DNA of 19,663 nucleotides from Streptacidiphilus jeojiense (GCF_000719095.1 NZ_JOEH01000055.1:1-19663); one strand, 5' to 3'. Positions 1-7,487 are shown, numbered from the stretch's first letter. Notes: generated by a model from the sequence alone, not told the origin. Program-made: numbers and translations.

Positions 1-99
1 CGAGGCCTTCGCCAAGTCCAGTACCGGCCCGACCTCATCGACGGATGCCTCGCCGGCACCGGACTCACCATGACGACACCACGCCTACAACCTCAGTAA
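1..99 (+). CDS. C-terminal end of an unidentified protein (cut by window edge)
   Basis: Frame 1 is open from the first base to a TAA at 97-99 and gives 32 residues containing PDLIDGCLAGTGLTM. The stop lies tail-to-tail with the PaaX-family gene on the other strand, with a 7-bp overlap. I do not recognise the family. The short fragment could belong to a transposase or a hypothetical gene that continues to the left. The call rests only on the open frame, plausible residue composition and the convergent stop. Confidence 0.4.
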   Translation, partial: RGLRQVQYRPDLIDGCLAGTGLTMTTPRLQPQ

Positions 100-968
100 C
101 GGCCCTGCACGATCTCGCGGACGTACGCCGCGGCGGGTTCGCCCAGCCGGGTGTCCAGGTCGTGGAAGACCCGCGCCGCGCGGACGCCCGGCCAGTCGGC
201 GGGCAGCAGCTCCGGCGGCAGCCCCGGGTCCAGGTAGGGCAGCCGGCGCCAGCTGTCCAGCGCCCGCAGGTGGTCCGCGAAGGCCTCCTCGGCGGGCAGG
301 TTCCGGCGCCGGTTCCACCGGGTCAGCACCGGCTCGTGCAGGTCCAGGAACTCCTCGTGGCAGCGGGCCAGCGCGGGCAGGTCCCACCAGCGCCGGACCG
401 CCTCCGGGGTGGCCTGGAAGGCCAGGTGCTCGGCCCGGAACAGGTCGGTGTACCCGGTCAGTCCGAGCCGTTCCAGTACGTGCCGGGTCTCCTCGTACAG
501 GTGCGCGGGCGCCAGCCAGACCCCCGGCGACGCGGTGCCGTAGCCGAGCCGGGCCAGCCGGGAGCGGAGCAGGTGGCGCTTGGCCCGTTCGCTCTCCGGG
601 ACGGAGAACAGCGCCAGTACCCAGCCGTCCGCCAGCCGCGGCGTGCGCTGGGCGTAGATCCGGCGGTCGCCGTCGGCGAGCAGCTGCCGGGCCGACTCCG
701 ACAGCGCGTATCCGGCGACGCCGCCCAGCGGGGTCGCCAGCAGGAACCCGCGCCGCTTGAGCCGGGAGACCGCGGAGCGTACCGGCTGCTCCTCCAGGCC
801 GGCTGTCCCCATCAGCCGGATCAGGTCGCCGACGGCGATCCAGCCGCCCAGCTCGCGCCCGTGCGCGCCGAAGAAGGTGACCAGCAGCGAGCCGGGGGTG
901 TCGCCGCCCAGGGCGGGCGCGGCGGCGGGGGCTGCGGCGGGCGGGGCTGCGGTGGCGGCTTCGGTCAT
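93..968 (-). CDS. PaaX-family transcriptional regulator
   Basis: The 291-aa length and layout fit the PaaX family, known as repressors of phenylacetate and other aryl-CoA catabolic genes that respond to the CoA thioester. An Ala/Pro-rich tail (residues 1-20) precedes the winged-helix region (about 25-100, with GGWIAVGDLIRLM and VRSAVSRLKRRGFL). The PaaX central and C-terminal region follows (GVWLAP, LDLHEPVLTRWNRRRNLP, LPYLDPGLPPELLPADWPG). The gene starts 4 bp after the stop of the CoA ligase gene, so the two are probably one transcript. By analogy it would sense the ligase product and control the divergent promoters. Two GGTTCG boxes (986-991 and 993-998), the complement of the CGAACC boxes in the control region, lie just upstream of its start, inside the ligase 3' end. 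The inducer is not known from sequence. Confidence 0.85.
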   Translation of the reverse strand: MTEAATAAPPAAAPAAAPALGGDTPGSLLVTFFGAHGRELGGWIAVGDLIRLMGTAGLEEQPVRSAVSRLKRRGFLLATPLGGVAGYALSESARQLLADGDRRIYAQRTPRLADGWVLALFSVPESERAKRHLLRSRLARLGYGTASPGVWLAPAHLYEETRHVLERLGLTGYTDLFRAEHLAFQATPEAVRRWWDLPALARCHEEFLDLHEPVLTRWNRRRNLPAEEAFADHLRALDSWRRLPYLDPGLPPELLPADWPGVRAARVFHDLDTRLGEPAAAYVREIVQGRY

Positions 969-972
969 ACGA

Positions 973-2592
973 TCACTCTAGGGTTGGTTCGGGGTTCGGA
1001 GTCCGCAGCTTGAAGCGCTGGAGCTTCCCCGTGGGCGTGCGCGGCAGCGAACTGCGGAACTCGAGGGCCCGTGGGTACTTGTAGGCGCTGATGGTCGCCT
1101 TGACGAAGTCCTGCAGCGCCTTGGCGGTGCTCTCGTCCGCCGGCACACCGTCGGTGAGCACCACGAAGGCCTTGACGATCTGTCCGCGCCGGGGGTCGGC
1201 GACGCCGATGACCGCGGCCTCGCTGACGTCGGGGTGGCGCAGCAGCGCGTCCTCGACCTCGGGGCCGGCGATGTTGTAGCCGGAAGAGATGATCATGTCG
1301 TCGGCGCGGGCCTGGTAGCGGAACCGGCCGTCGGGGTCGCGGACATAGGTGTCGCCGGTGAGGTTCCAGCCGTCGCGGACGTACTGGCGCTGGCGCGGGT
1401 CGTCCAGGTAGCGGCAGCCGGTGGGCCCCTGCACGGCCAGCAGCCCGGGTGTGCCGTCCGGGACCTCGGCGCCCCGGTCGTCCACCACCCGGGCCCGGAA
1501 GCCGGGCACCGGCAGGCCGGTGACGCCGGGTCGGGCGTCGGCGTCGGCGGCGGAGATGAAGATGTGCAGCATCTCGGTGGCGCCGATGCCGTTGATCAGC
1601 GGCAGGCCGGTGCGGTCGTACCAGGCCTGCCAGGTGGCGGCCGGCAGGTTCTCGCCCGCCGAGACGCAGCGGCGCAGCGAGGTCAGGTCGTTCCCGTCGA
1701 GGTAGTCCAGCAGCACCCGGTAGGCGGTGGGCGCGGTGAACAGCACGCTGACCCGGTGGCGTTCGATCGCGGCCGGCAGGGTGGCCGGGGTGGGCTGTTC
1801 CAGCAGCAGGCTGGAGGCGCCGGCCCGCAGCGGGAAGACCACCAGACCGCCCAGGCCGAAGGTGAAGCCCAGCGGCGGCGTGCCGGCGAAGACGTCGTCC
1901 GGGGTGGGGCGCAGGACGTGGCGGGAGAAGGTGTCCGCGATGGCGAGCACGTCCCGGTGGAAGTGCAGGCAGCCCTTGGGACGGCCGGTGGTGCCGGAGG
2001 TGAAGGCGATCAGCGCCACGTCGTCGGCGGAGGTGGCCACCGCGGGGAAGGCGGCGCCGGTCTGCTTGGCGGCCAGGGCGCGCAGCTCGTCGAAGCCGGT
2101 GACCCGCAGCTGCGGTGCGTCGACCTGCAGCAGCTCGTCCAGCGCCCGGTTGTCGCACAGCGCGTGCTGCACCTGGGCGATGTCGACCATGGCGGCCAGT
2201 TCGGAGCGGCGCTGTGCGGCCAGTACGGTCACGGCCACCGCGCCCGCCTTCATCACCGCGAGCCAGCAGGCCACCAGCCAGGGCGTGGTGCTGCCGCGCA
2301 GCAGCACCCGGTTGCCCGGGCGCACGCCGAGGTCCTCGACCAGCGCTCGGGCGATCCGGTCGACCCGGTCGCGCAGTTCGCCGTAGCTCCAGCAGCCGCC
2401 GTCCTCGGTGCGCAGGCAGGGGCGGTCCGCGCCGAGGGCGTCGATGGTGCGGTCCAGCAGTTCGGCACCGCAGTTGAGCCGGTCCGGGTAGTGCAGTTCG
2501 GGCAGCGTGAAGCGGAGTTCGGGCCACTGGTCGGCGGGTGGCAGCCGGTCGCGCGTGAAGCCGTCGACGTGGGCGGAGGGGAGCAGGTGCAT
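973..2592 (-). CDS. Benzoate/2-aminobenzoate-type aryl-CoA ligase (ANL superfamily)
   Basis: This 539-aa adenylate-forming enzyme would activate an aromatic carboxylic acid with ATP and CoA. Visible motifs are the P-loop FTSGTTGRPKG (197-207), INGIGATEM (333-341), TGDTYVRDPDGRFRYQARADDMI (TGD at 412-414) and the C-terminal catalytic Lys in PTGKL (Lys523). The N-terminus MHLLPSAHVDGFTRDRLPP resembles the benzoate-CoA and 2-aminobenzoate-CoA ligase branch. I chose the ATG at 2592 because GGAG lies 8 nt upstream; an in-frame ATG at 2661 would add 23 residues that do not fit the family start. It is first in a two-gene operon with the PaaX regulator and is divergent from the acyl-CoA dehydrogenase, SDR and RidA genes. 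Substrate (anthranilate, benzoate or salicylate) cannot be fixed; the RidA neighbour favours an amino-aromatic acid. Confidence 0.85.
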   Translation of the reverse strand: MHLLPSAHVDGFTRDRLPPADQWPELRFTLPELHYPDRLNCGAELLDRTIDALGADRPCLRTEDGGCWSYGELRDRVDRIARALVEDLGVRPGNRVLLRGSTTPWLVACWLAVMKAGAVAVTVLAAQRRSELAAMVDIAQVQHALCDNRALDELLQVDAPQLRVTGFDELRALAAKQTGAAFPAVATSADDVALIAFTSGTTGRPKGCLHFHRDVLAIADTFSRHVLRPTPDDVFAGTPPLGFTFGLGGLVVFPLRAGASSLLLEQPTPATLPAAIERHRVSVLFTAPTAYRVLLDYLDGNDLTSLRRCVSAGENLPAATWQAWYDRTGLPLINGIGATEMLHIFISAADADARPGVTGLPVPGFRARVVDDRGAEVPDGTPGLLAVQGPTGCRYLDDPRQRQYVRDGWNLTGDTYVRDPDGRFRYQARADDMIISSGYNIAGPEVEDALLRHPDVSEAAVIGVADPRRGQIVKAFVVLTDGVPADESTAKALQDFVKATISAYKYPRALEFRSSLPRTPTGKLQRFKLRTPNPEPTLE

Positions 2593-2796
2593 GGCGGGTA
2601 CTCCAATTCTCCGGGGCGCGACGTCCGTACCCCTGCGAACCGCAGAGGGGGTGGGCGTCACCGGAACCGAACCCGCTCGGCGAACCCGAGTACCCCCTCA
2701 GCGTGGCCGAACCGGAAGGATCCGGATTCAGGCTAGCGCGTTGGTGACGGCAGTCAACCATCCGCGATATGAATGGGGGAGGCGAAAGGAGCCGCG
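2593..2796. promoter_or_regulatory. Divergent control region with repeated CGAACC boxes
   Basis: This 204-bp gap separates the divergent ligase and dehydrogenase genes. CGAACC occurs four times, at 2636-2641, 2668-2673, 2681-2686 and 2708-2713. Two copies form the centres of inverted repeats: CTGCG-AAC-CGCAG (2633-2645) and CTCGG-CGAAC-CCGAG (2676-2690). The repeated core and the linked PaaX gene suggest operators for that regulator. The binding protein is inferred, and no clear -35/-10 pair was assigned. Confidence 0.5.
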
Positions 2797-4053
2797 ATGA
2801 CGGCGTTCATGCTCGACGAGGACCAGCGGGCGTTCTGCGCCGAGGTCAGGACCCTCGCCTCGACGCGCCTGCTGCCGCTGGTGCCGGCGGCCCCGGAGGG
2901 GCGGGTGAACCGGCCGCTGCTGGCGGAGCTGGGACGGCTGGGGCTGCTGGCGCGGCTCTTCCCCGGGAGTGCTGAGAGCTCCGGGAGTGGGAGCGCCGGG
3001 AGCCCCGGCAGTCCGGGCGCTTCCGGCGGTCCCGGGGCCCGGCAGGCCGCGGCGCTGGACCTGTGCCTGCTGCGGGAGTCGCTGGCGCAGGTCTGCACCG
3101 AGGCGGAGACGGCGCTGGCCCTGCAGGGGCTGGGAGCGTATCCGGTGCTGCAGAGCGGCACCGCGGCGCAGACGGCGGCCTGGCTGCCGGAGGTCGCGGC
3201 GGGCCGGGCGGTGGCCGCGTTCGCCCTGTCCGAGCCGAACGCCGGATCGGACGCCGCGGCGCTGGAGCTGGCGGCCGAGCCGCAGCCGGACGGCGGCTGG
3301 CGGCTGGTCGGCGAGAAGACCTGGATCTCCAACGCCCCCGACGCGGACTTCTACACGGTCTTCGCCCGGACCACGCCCGACGCGGGGGCCCGCGGCGTGA
3401 CCGCGTTCCTGGTCCCCGCCGACCGGCCAGGGCTGTCGGGCGAGCCGCTGGAGATGCTGTCCCCGCACGCCATCGGCAGCCTGAGGTTCGAGGGCGTGCC
3501 GGTAGGCGCCGAGGACGTCCTGGGCGAGCCGGACCGGGGCTTCCGGGTGGCGATGCAGACCCTGGACCTGTTCCGCCCCAGCGTCGGCGCCTTCGCTGTG
3601 GGGATGGCCCAGGCCGCGCTGGACGCCGCCACCGAGCATGCGGCCGAGCGCCGCGCCTTCGGCGCCCCGCTGCGCGAACTGCAGTCGGTCGGGCACCGCC
3701 TCGCCGAGATGGCGACCCGGATCGAGGCGGCCCGGCTGCTGGTACACGCAGCCGCTGCGGCCTACGACGCGGCCGGTGCGACTGGCACAACCGGTGCAAC
3801 CGGCGTACCCGGTACGGTCGGTGACGCGGCGACAGGGCTGCACGGGCCCACCGCACGCGCCGCCATGGCCAAGCTCTTCGCCACCGAGACCGCCCAGTAC
3901 GTGGTCGACTCCGCGGTGCAGATCCACGGTGCCCGCGCGCTGCGCCGGGGCCATCTGCTGGAACACCTCTACCGCGAGGTCCGCGCCCCGCGGATCTACG
4001 AGGGCGCCTCGGAGGTGCAGCTCAGCATCATCGCCCGGGAGCTGTACAAGTGA
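2797..4053 (+). CDS. Acyl-CoA dehydrogenase, FAD-dependent
   Basis: This 418-aa flavoenzyme would catalyse alpha,beta-dehydrogenation of an acyl-CoA, here probably a reduced alicyclic intermediate of aryl-CoA breakdown. Evidence is the signature ALSEPNAGSD (143-152), GEKTWISN (172-179), the helical C-terminal domain from about 250, QIHGARALRRGHLLEHLYRE, and RIYEGASEVQ with the presumed catalytic Glu402. I chose the ATG at 2797 because AAAGGAG sits 5 nt upstream; an in-frame ATG at 2773 lies upstream of that site and would add 8 residues. The last base pairs overlap the next gene's GTG, giving a coupled three-gene operon. Two Gly/Ser/Ala/Pro-rich insertions are unusual: residues 58-83 and 327-347, the second with a collagen-like Gly-X-Y pattern. 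Both probably sit in surface loops. Confidence 0.85.
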   Translation: MTAFMLDEDQRAFCAEVRTLASTRLLPLVPAAPEGRVNRPLLAELGRLGLLARLFPGSAESSGSGSAGSPGSPGASGGPGARQAAALDLCLLRESLAQVCTEAETALALQGLGAYPVLQSGTAAQTAAWLPEVAAGRAVAAFALSEPNAGSDAAALELAAEPQPDGGWRLVGEKTWISNAPDADFYTVFARTTPDAGARGVTAFLVPADRPGLSGEPLEMLSPHAIGSLRFEGVPVGAEDVLGEPDRGFRVAMQTLDLFRPSVGAFAVGMAQAALDAATEHAAERRAFGAPLRELQSVGHRLAEMATRIEAARLLVHAAAAAYDAAGATGTTGATGVPGTVGDAATGLHGPTARAAMAKLFATETAQYVVDSAVQIHGARALRRGHLLEHLYREVRAPRIYEGASEVQLSIIARELYK

Positions 4054-4859
4054 GCGCCGCGGCCGGTGCCGCCGCCGGTGGGACCGGTGCCGCCGCCGTG
4101 CCCGGCGTGGGCCGAATCTGCGTGGTCACCGGGGGCAGCCGGGGCATCGGCTTCGCCGTGGCGGCGGACCTGTCGGCGGCTGGGCACCGGGTGGTGCTGG
4201 CCGCCCGCGATCCCGCCGCGCTGCGCTCCGCGGCCGTCGCGCTGCCCGGCCCGGTCCTCGCCGTCCCGGCCGACCTGACCCGTCCGGACCAGGTGGACGC
4301 GCTCTTCGCCCGGGTCGAGCGGGAGTGGGGTCCGGCCGAGATCCTGGTCGCCGCGGCCGGTGTGGGCGCCTCCGCTCCGTTGGAGCGGACCACCGACGCG
4401 ATCTGGGAGGAGCAGCTCGCCGTCAACCTGACGGCGCCCTTCCGCTGCCTGCGCCGCGCGCTGCCGCCGATGCGCGCTGCGGGGTGGGGTCGGATCGTGG
4501 TGATTGCCTCGGTCGCGGCCAAGGTCGGCCAGCCCTACGTCTCCGCCTACACCGCCGCCAAGCACGGCGTGCTGGGCCTGGTGCGGTCGGCCGCGGCCGA
4601 GTTGGCGGGGAGCGGGGTGACCGTCAACGCGGTCTGTCCCGGATATGTGGACACCCCGATGACCGACGCGACCGTGGCCGCGATCGTTGCCCGTACCGGC
4701 CGGACCGAGGAGCAGGCCCGGGACGCACTGGCCCGGATGCAGCCGATCGGGCGGCTGGTCCGCCCGGACGAGGTGGCCGCGGTGGTCCGGCTGCTGGTGG
4801 AGCAGGAGGCCCTGAACGGTCAGGGCCTCACCGTCGACGGAGGAGGAGTCCAGTCGTGA
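4050..4859 (+). CDS. Short-chain dehydrogenase/reductase (SDR)
   Basis: This 269-aa classical SDR would use NAD(P)H. It has the dinucleotide motif TGGSRGIG (27-34), the catalytic Asn126 region (VNLTAP), Ser154 (IVVIASVAAK) and Y167-x-x-x-K171 (YTAAK), followed by PGYVDTPMT. The usual NNAG motif reads AAAG here. The length is typical apart from an Ala/Gly-rich N-terminus of about 20 residues. The GTG start overlaps the dehydrogenase stop as GTGA and has GGGAG 8 nt upstream, so translational coupling is likely. An internal GTG just before GRICVVTGG is a weaker alternative. In this context it probably acts as a 3-hydroxyacyl-CoA-type dehydrogenase in the lower part of the aryl-CoA pathway. That role is inferred from neighbours. 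Confidence 0.85.
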   Translation: MSAAAGAAAGGTGAAAVPGVGRICVVTGGSRGIGFAVAADLSAAGHRVVLAARDPAALRSAAVALPGPVLAVPADLTRPDQVDALFARVEREWGPAEILVAAAGVGASAPLERTTDAIWEEQLAVNLTAPFRCLRRALPPMRAAGWGRIVVIASVAAKVGQPYVSAYTAAKHGVLGLVRSAAAELAGSGVTVNAVCPGYVDTPMTDATVAAIVARTGRTEEQARDALARMQPIGRLVRPDEVAAVVRLLVEQEALNGQGLTVDGGGVQS

Positions 4860-5257
4860 CGCTGCGTCGGATCAACCCGCCCGAGCTGGCCCCGCCGACC
4901 GGCTTCAGCCACGCGGTCACGGCGACCGGCGGCACCCTGGTGTTCCTGGCCGGCCAGACCGCGCTGGACGCCGAGGGAGCGGTGGTCGCGGCCGGCGACG
5001 TGGTCGCGCAGTTCGACCGGGCGCTGGCCAATCTGCTGGCCGCGCTGGCCGCGGCCGGCGGCGGCCCGGAGCACTTGGCCAGGATGACCGTCTATGCGAC
5101 CGACCCGGAGGACTACCGGTCCCGGGCTGCCGAGATCGGCCGGATCTGGCGCGACCATGCCGGACGGGACTACCCGGCGATGGCGCTGGTCGGCGTCGTG
5201 CGACTGTGGGACACCGAGGCGCTGGTCGAGTTGGAGGGCATCGCGGTGCTGCCCTGA
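4856..5257 (+). CDS. RidA-family protein (YjgF/YER057c/UK114)
   Basis: This 133-aa protein has the length and pattern of the Rid superfamily (FLAGQTALDAEG, NLLAALAAAGG, MTVYATDPEDY, VELEGIAVLP). Canonical RidA hydrolyses reactive enamine/imine intermediates to carbonyl compounds and ammonia, using an Arg in a P-A-R-[ST] motif. Here the corresponding stretch reads YPAMALVGV (106-114), so Met109 takes the place of the catalytic Arg, while the Glu in VELEGIA is kept. It may therefore belong to a non-canonical Rid subgroup. The GTG start overlaps the SDR stop as GTGA, with AGGAGGAG at 4841-4848 upstream. RidA-like genes are known partners of 2-aminobenzoyl-CoA pathway genes, where an amino group must be removed. 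A specialised deaminase role is plausible but not shown. Confidence 0.8.
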   Translation: MTLRRINPPELAPPTGFSHAVTATGGTLVFLAGQTALDAEGAVVAAGDVVAQFDRALANLLAALAAAGGGPEHLARMTVYATDPEDYRSRAAEIGRIWRDHAGRDYPAMALVGVVRLWDTEALVELEGIAVLP

Positions 5258-5258
5258 G

Positions 5259-5323
5259 GTCCTGCCCGACTGTCCTGCCCGACTGTTCTGTTCGAGTGCC
5301 CCGGCCGACTGACCTGGCCGCTG
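5259..5323. repeat. Degenerate 13-bp tandem repeat after ridA-like gene
   Basis: Starting 2 bp after the RidA-family stop codon, five consecutive 13-bp units can be read: GTCCTGCCCGACT (5259), an identical copy (5272), GTTCTGTTCGAGT (5285), GCCCCGGCCGACT (5298) and GACCTGGCCGCTG (5311). The first two are exact and the rest drift progressively. No function is evident. Confidence 0.6.
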
Positions 5324-5334
5324 CCCCGAGCGGC
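5317..5334 (+). terminator. Possible small GC-rich terminator hairpin
   Basis: GCCGCT (5317-5322) and AGCGGC (5329-5334) form a 6-bp perfect stem with a 6-nt loop, 60 bp after the last gene of the acyl-CoA dehydrogenase operon. There is no T tract, which is common for streptomycete terminators, so support is weak. Confidence 0.3.
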
Positions 5335-5342
5335 GCCGGGAC

Positions 5343-5371
5343 TTGACCAATTGGAGCTGATTAGCTGTCAA
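5343..5371 (+). promoter_or_regulatory. AT-richer palindromic patch, possible promoter/operator
   Basis: This is the most AT-rich stretch in the gap before the CBM48 gene. It begins with TTGACC (a possible -35) and ends in GTCAA. The right half AGCTGTCAA mirrors TTGAC...AGCT on the left, which is interrupted by CAATTGG. It could hold a promoter or operator. No convincing -10 was found. The rest of the gap (5372-5480) shows nothing else. Confidence 0.25.
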
Positions 5372-5497
5372 TCACGCGCCGAGCGCCGGGCGGCTCTTCC
5401 GTCCCGGCCGGGCTTTCGGCCATGCTGTCGTCTGACGCCTCGGGCGGGGTTGGACTGCCGGGGTGCATGGGCGGCATCAGGGAAGGAGTGAGCGGCG

Positions 5498-5776
5498 TTG
5501 TTGACACGTACCCGTCTGTTCGGTGGACGGACCAGGGTGACGTTCCGGCTGGGCTCGGAGGAGCCGAACGGGACGGTGAGTGTGGTGGGAGACTTCAACG
5601 GATGGCAGCCCGGCGCGGCCGAACTGGTTCGTCGCCGCAACGGGACCAGGACGGTCACGCTGACCTTCCCGCCGGGGGAGCACCGGTTCCGGTACCTCGC
5701 CACCGGCGGGCTGTGGTTCGACGACGACAGTGCGGACCGGATCGACCCGCAGGGCAGTCTGATCAAGGTCGGTTGA
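5498..5776 (+). CDS. CBM48/isoamylase N-terminal domain protein
   Basis: This 92-aa single-domain protein resembles the early-set (E-set, CBM48) module found at the N-terminus of glycogen-branching and debranching enzymes and in AMPK-beta-like glycogen-binding domains. The core VSVVGDFNGWQPGA (residues 28-41) is the typical family signature, followed by a beta-rich stretch ending in FRYLATGGLWFDDDSADR. No catalytic domain follows. The start is one of two adjacent TTG codons (5498 or 5501), with GGAAGGAG at 5481-5488 as ribosome binding site; no in-frame ATG is available. Such stand-alone proteins are common in actinomycetes and may bind glucans or regulate glycogen enzymes, but the role is unknown. 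It is convergent with the MFS gene. Confidence 0.75.
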   Translation: MLTRTRLFGGRTRVTFRLGSEEPNGTVSVVGDFNGWQPGAAELVRRRNGTRTVTLTFPPGEHRFRYLATGGLWFDDDSADRIDPQGSLIKVG

Positions 5777-5796
5777 CCGCTGTAGTGCTACGGCCG
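5777..5796. terminator. Weak hairpin between convergent genes
   Basis: CCGCTGTAG (5777-5785) and CTACGGCCG (5788-5796) can pair with one mismatch and one G-U pair, directly after the CBM48 stop and before the MFS stop on the other strand. It is a possible bidirectional terminator. Support is limited. Confidence 0.3.
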
Positions 5797-5803
5797 ATCG
5801 GGG

Positions 5804-7432
5804 TCAGCCGCTGGCCTCACCGCCGGTGGCGGGACGGCGTCCGTGCCGCATGAGGACGGCCACCACCAGGCCGACCACTCCGGCGCCCGCCGCGAACAGC
5901 AGCCCGTCGCGGTAGCCGTTGTCGGTGTAGAGCTGGGGAAGGGTGTTGTACCCGCCGGTCAGGGAGGCGGGCACCCCGGGGATGGTGACCTTGAACTTCG
6001 CCGGGTTGGCGGCCAGGAAGGCGGTCAGTACGGCCGTGCCCACCGAGGTGGCCAGGCTGTTGACCACGCCCAGCATGCCGGCGCTGATGCCCTGCTGCCG
6101 GGCCGGGACGGCTTCGACGATCAGGTTGGGCGCGGCGGCGTAGAAGGAGCCGAAGCCGAGGCCGAAGACCACCGCGATCACCGCGTACTGCCAGGCCGAG
6201 TGCGAGAAGAAGGCGTAGAGCAGGCAGGACAGGGTGAAGGTGGCCATCGCCACGATCAGGGGGTAGCGAGGTCCGACCTTGCGCGCCCATTCGCCGGCCC
6301 CGCCGCCGGCCAGCATCCCGGTGCCGCCGGAGAAGACCGCCGAGTGCAGTCCGTAGCCGAGCAGGGTCGCGCCGAGACCGTAGGCCATCAGCCCGTTGAA
6401 GCTGAGGTGGACCATCGGCACCAGCGCCGGGGTGAGCTGGCCGTGCGAGGCGGCGACCACCTGCGCGGTGACCATCTGGGTGAGGTGCGCCTTGTCGGGG
6501 GTCTGCAGCATGTAGGGGATCGAGTAGCCCTGGATGCCGATCACCATGCTGCCGAGCAGGGCGGCCAGCAGCACCATGAGGACTTTCGGGGAGAACAGCA
6601 GCTCCAGGTCCATGATCGGCTGGGCGCTGCGCTTCTCCACCGCCACGAAGGCGAGCAGCAGCGCGATGCCGCCGGCCAGCCAGCCCCAGGCGGTCGGACG
6701 GCCCCAGCCCCAGGTCGCGCCGTTGGACAGGTAGAGCAGCACCAGTCCGACGCCGACCGCGAGCAGCACCGCGCCGCCCAGGTCGAGCCGCTGGTGGGTG
6801 CGGAGCGGGGTCTCCGGGACGACCAGCACCAGTAGCGGGACGACCACGGCGACGAAGATCAGCAGGAACCAGAACAGCGAGCGCCAGGAGTAGTTGTCCA
6901 GCAGCCAGCCGCCCAGCAGCGGCGCGACCAGTGCGGACATCCCCAGTCCGGTGGCGATCACGCCGATCGAGGCCGGGATGTAGCGGCGCGGCAGGATGTC
7001 TCGGAACAGCCCGTAGGCCACGGTGGGCGCGCTGATGGCCACCGCCTCCAGGCCGCGGCCGACCAGGAACAGTGCCCAGGAGCCGGTGAGGGCGCAGATC
7101 AGGGTGCCCACCGCGAAGGAGGCTCCGGAGATCAGCATCATCCGGCGCTTGCCCCACAGGTCGGACATCTTGCCGAAGATCGGGGTGGTGGCTCCGCCGA
7201 CCAGGCCGAAGATGATCACCATCCAGCTGATGTTGGCCCCCACCCCCGGGAAGGTCGGGGCGATGTCCCGGGCGGCCGAGGCGACCATCGTGTACTGCAG
7301 CGCGGCTATCTCGGCGAAGAGCACGACGACGCCGATGACGGCGAAGATGCGCAGGCGGGAGGCCCCTTCCAGGCGAGCTGCGGGTGGCTCGGGGTCTGGG
7401 GCGGCGGTGTCGGGGACCTGGGCTTGGGTCAC
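5804..7432 (-). CDS. MFS transporter, DHA2 (14-TM drug:H+ antiporter) type
   Basis: This 542-aa integral membrane protein has many hydrophobic segments, consistent with the 14-helix DHA2 branch of the major facilitator superfamily. Visible features are TM1 (LRIFAVIGVVVLFAEIAALQ), motif A as GKMSDLWGKRRMM between TM2 and TM3, VGRGLEA, and a motif C-like GLGMSALVAPLLGGWL in TM5. An unusually long polar segment follows the middle helices (YMLQTPDKAHLTQMV...). It most likely exports a small toxic or antibiotic-like molecule using the proton gradient; the substrate is unknown. The GTG start is supported by GAGGAG 7 nt upstream. A near-perfect 21-bp operator lies about 55 bp upstream, which suggests repression by a TetR-family regulator not encoded in this window. 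Confidence 0.85.
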   Translation of the reverse strand: MTQAQVPDTAAPDPEPPAARLEGASRLRIFAVIGVVVLFAEIAALQYTMVASAARDIAPTFPGVGANISWMVIIFGLVGGATTPIFGKMSDLWGKRRMMLISGASFAVGTLICALTGSWALFLVGRGLEAVAISAPTVAYGLFRDILPRRYIPASIGVIATGLGMSALVAPLLGGWLLDNYSWRSLFWFLLIFVAVVVPLLVLVVPETPLRTHQRLDLGGAVLLAVGVGLVLLYLSNGATWGWGRPTAWGWLAGGIALLLAFVAVEKRSAQPIMDLELLFSPKVLMVLLAALLGSMVIGIQGYSIPYMLQTPDKAHLTQMVTAQVVAASHGQLTPALVPMVHLSFNGLMAYGLGATLLGYGLHSAVFSGGTGMLAGGGAGEWARKVGPRYPLIVAMATFTLSCLLYAFFSHSAWQYAVIAVVFGLGFGSFYAAAPNLIVEAVPARQQGISAGMLGVVNSLATSVGTAVLTAFLAANPAKFKVTIPGVPASLTGGYNTLPQLYTDNGYRDGLLFAAGAGVVGLVVAVLMRHGRRPATGGEASG

Positions 7433-7487
7433 GGTGCGGCTCCTCGGCGGCTGGTCGCGGAGGGCCCCTCGCGGTCATCCGCAGCAT

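Noticed and set aside
1234..2736. 500-aa plus-strand ORF antisense to the ligase
   Set aside because: Composition is Gly/Val/Gln/His-rich shadow coding caused by high GC; no motif.
965..2761. 598-aa minus-strand ORF over the CoA ligase gene
   Set aside because: Arg/Pro/Ala-rich shadow of the ligase; no domain, while the ligase frame shows all ANL motifs.
2728..3966. 412-aa minus-strand ORF antisense to the acyl-CoA dehydrogenase
   Set aside because: Shadow frame; the opposite strand has the catalytic motifs and a ribosome binding site.
3638..4855. Long upstream part of the frame that encodes the RidA-like protein
   Set aside because: It overlaps the dehydrogenase and SDR genes and is Arg/Pro-rich; the GTG at 4856 with AGGAGGAG upstream is the real start.
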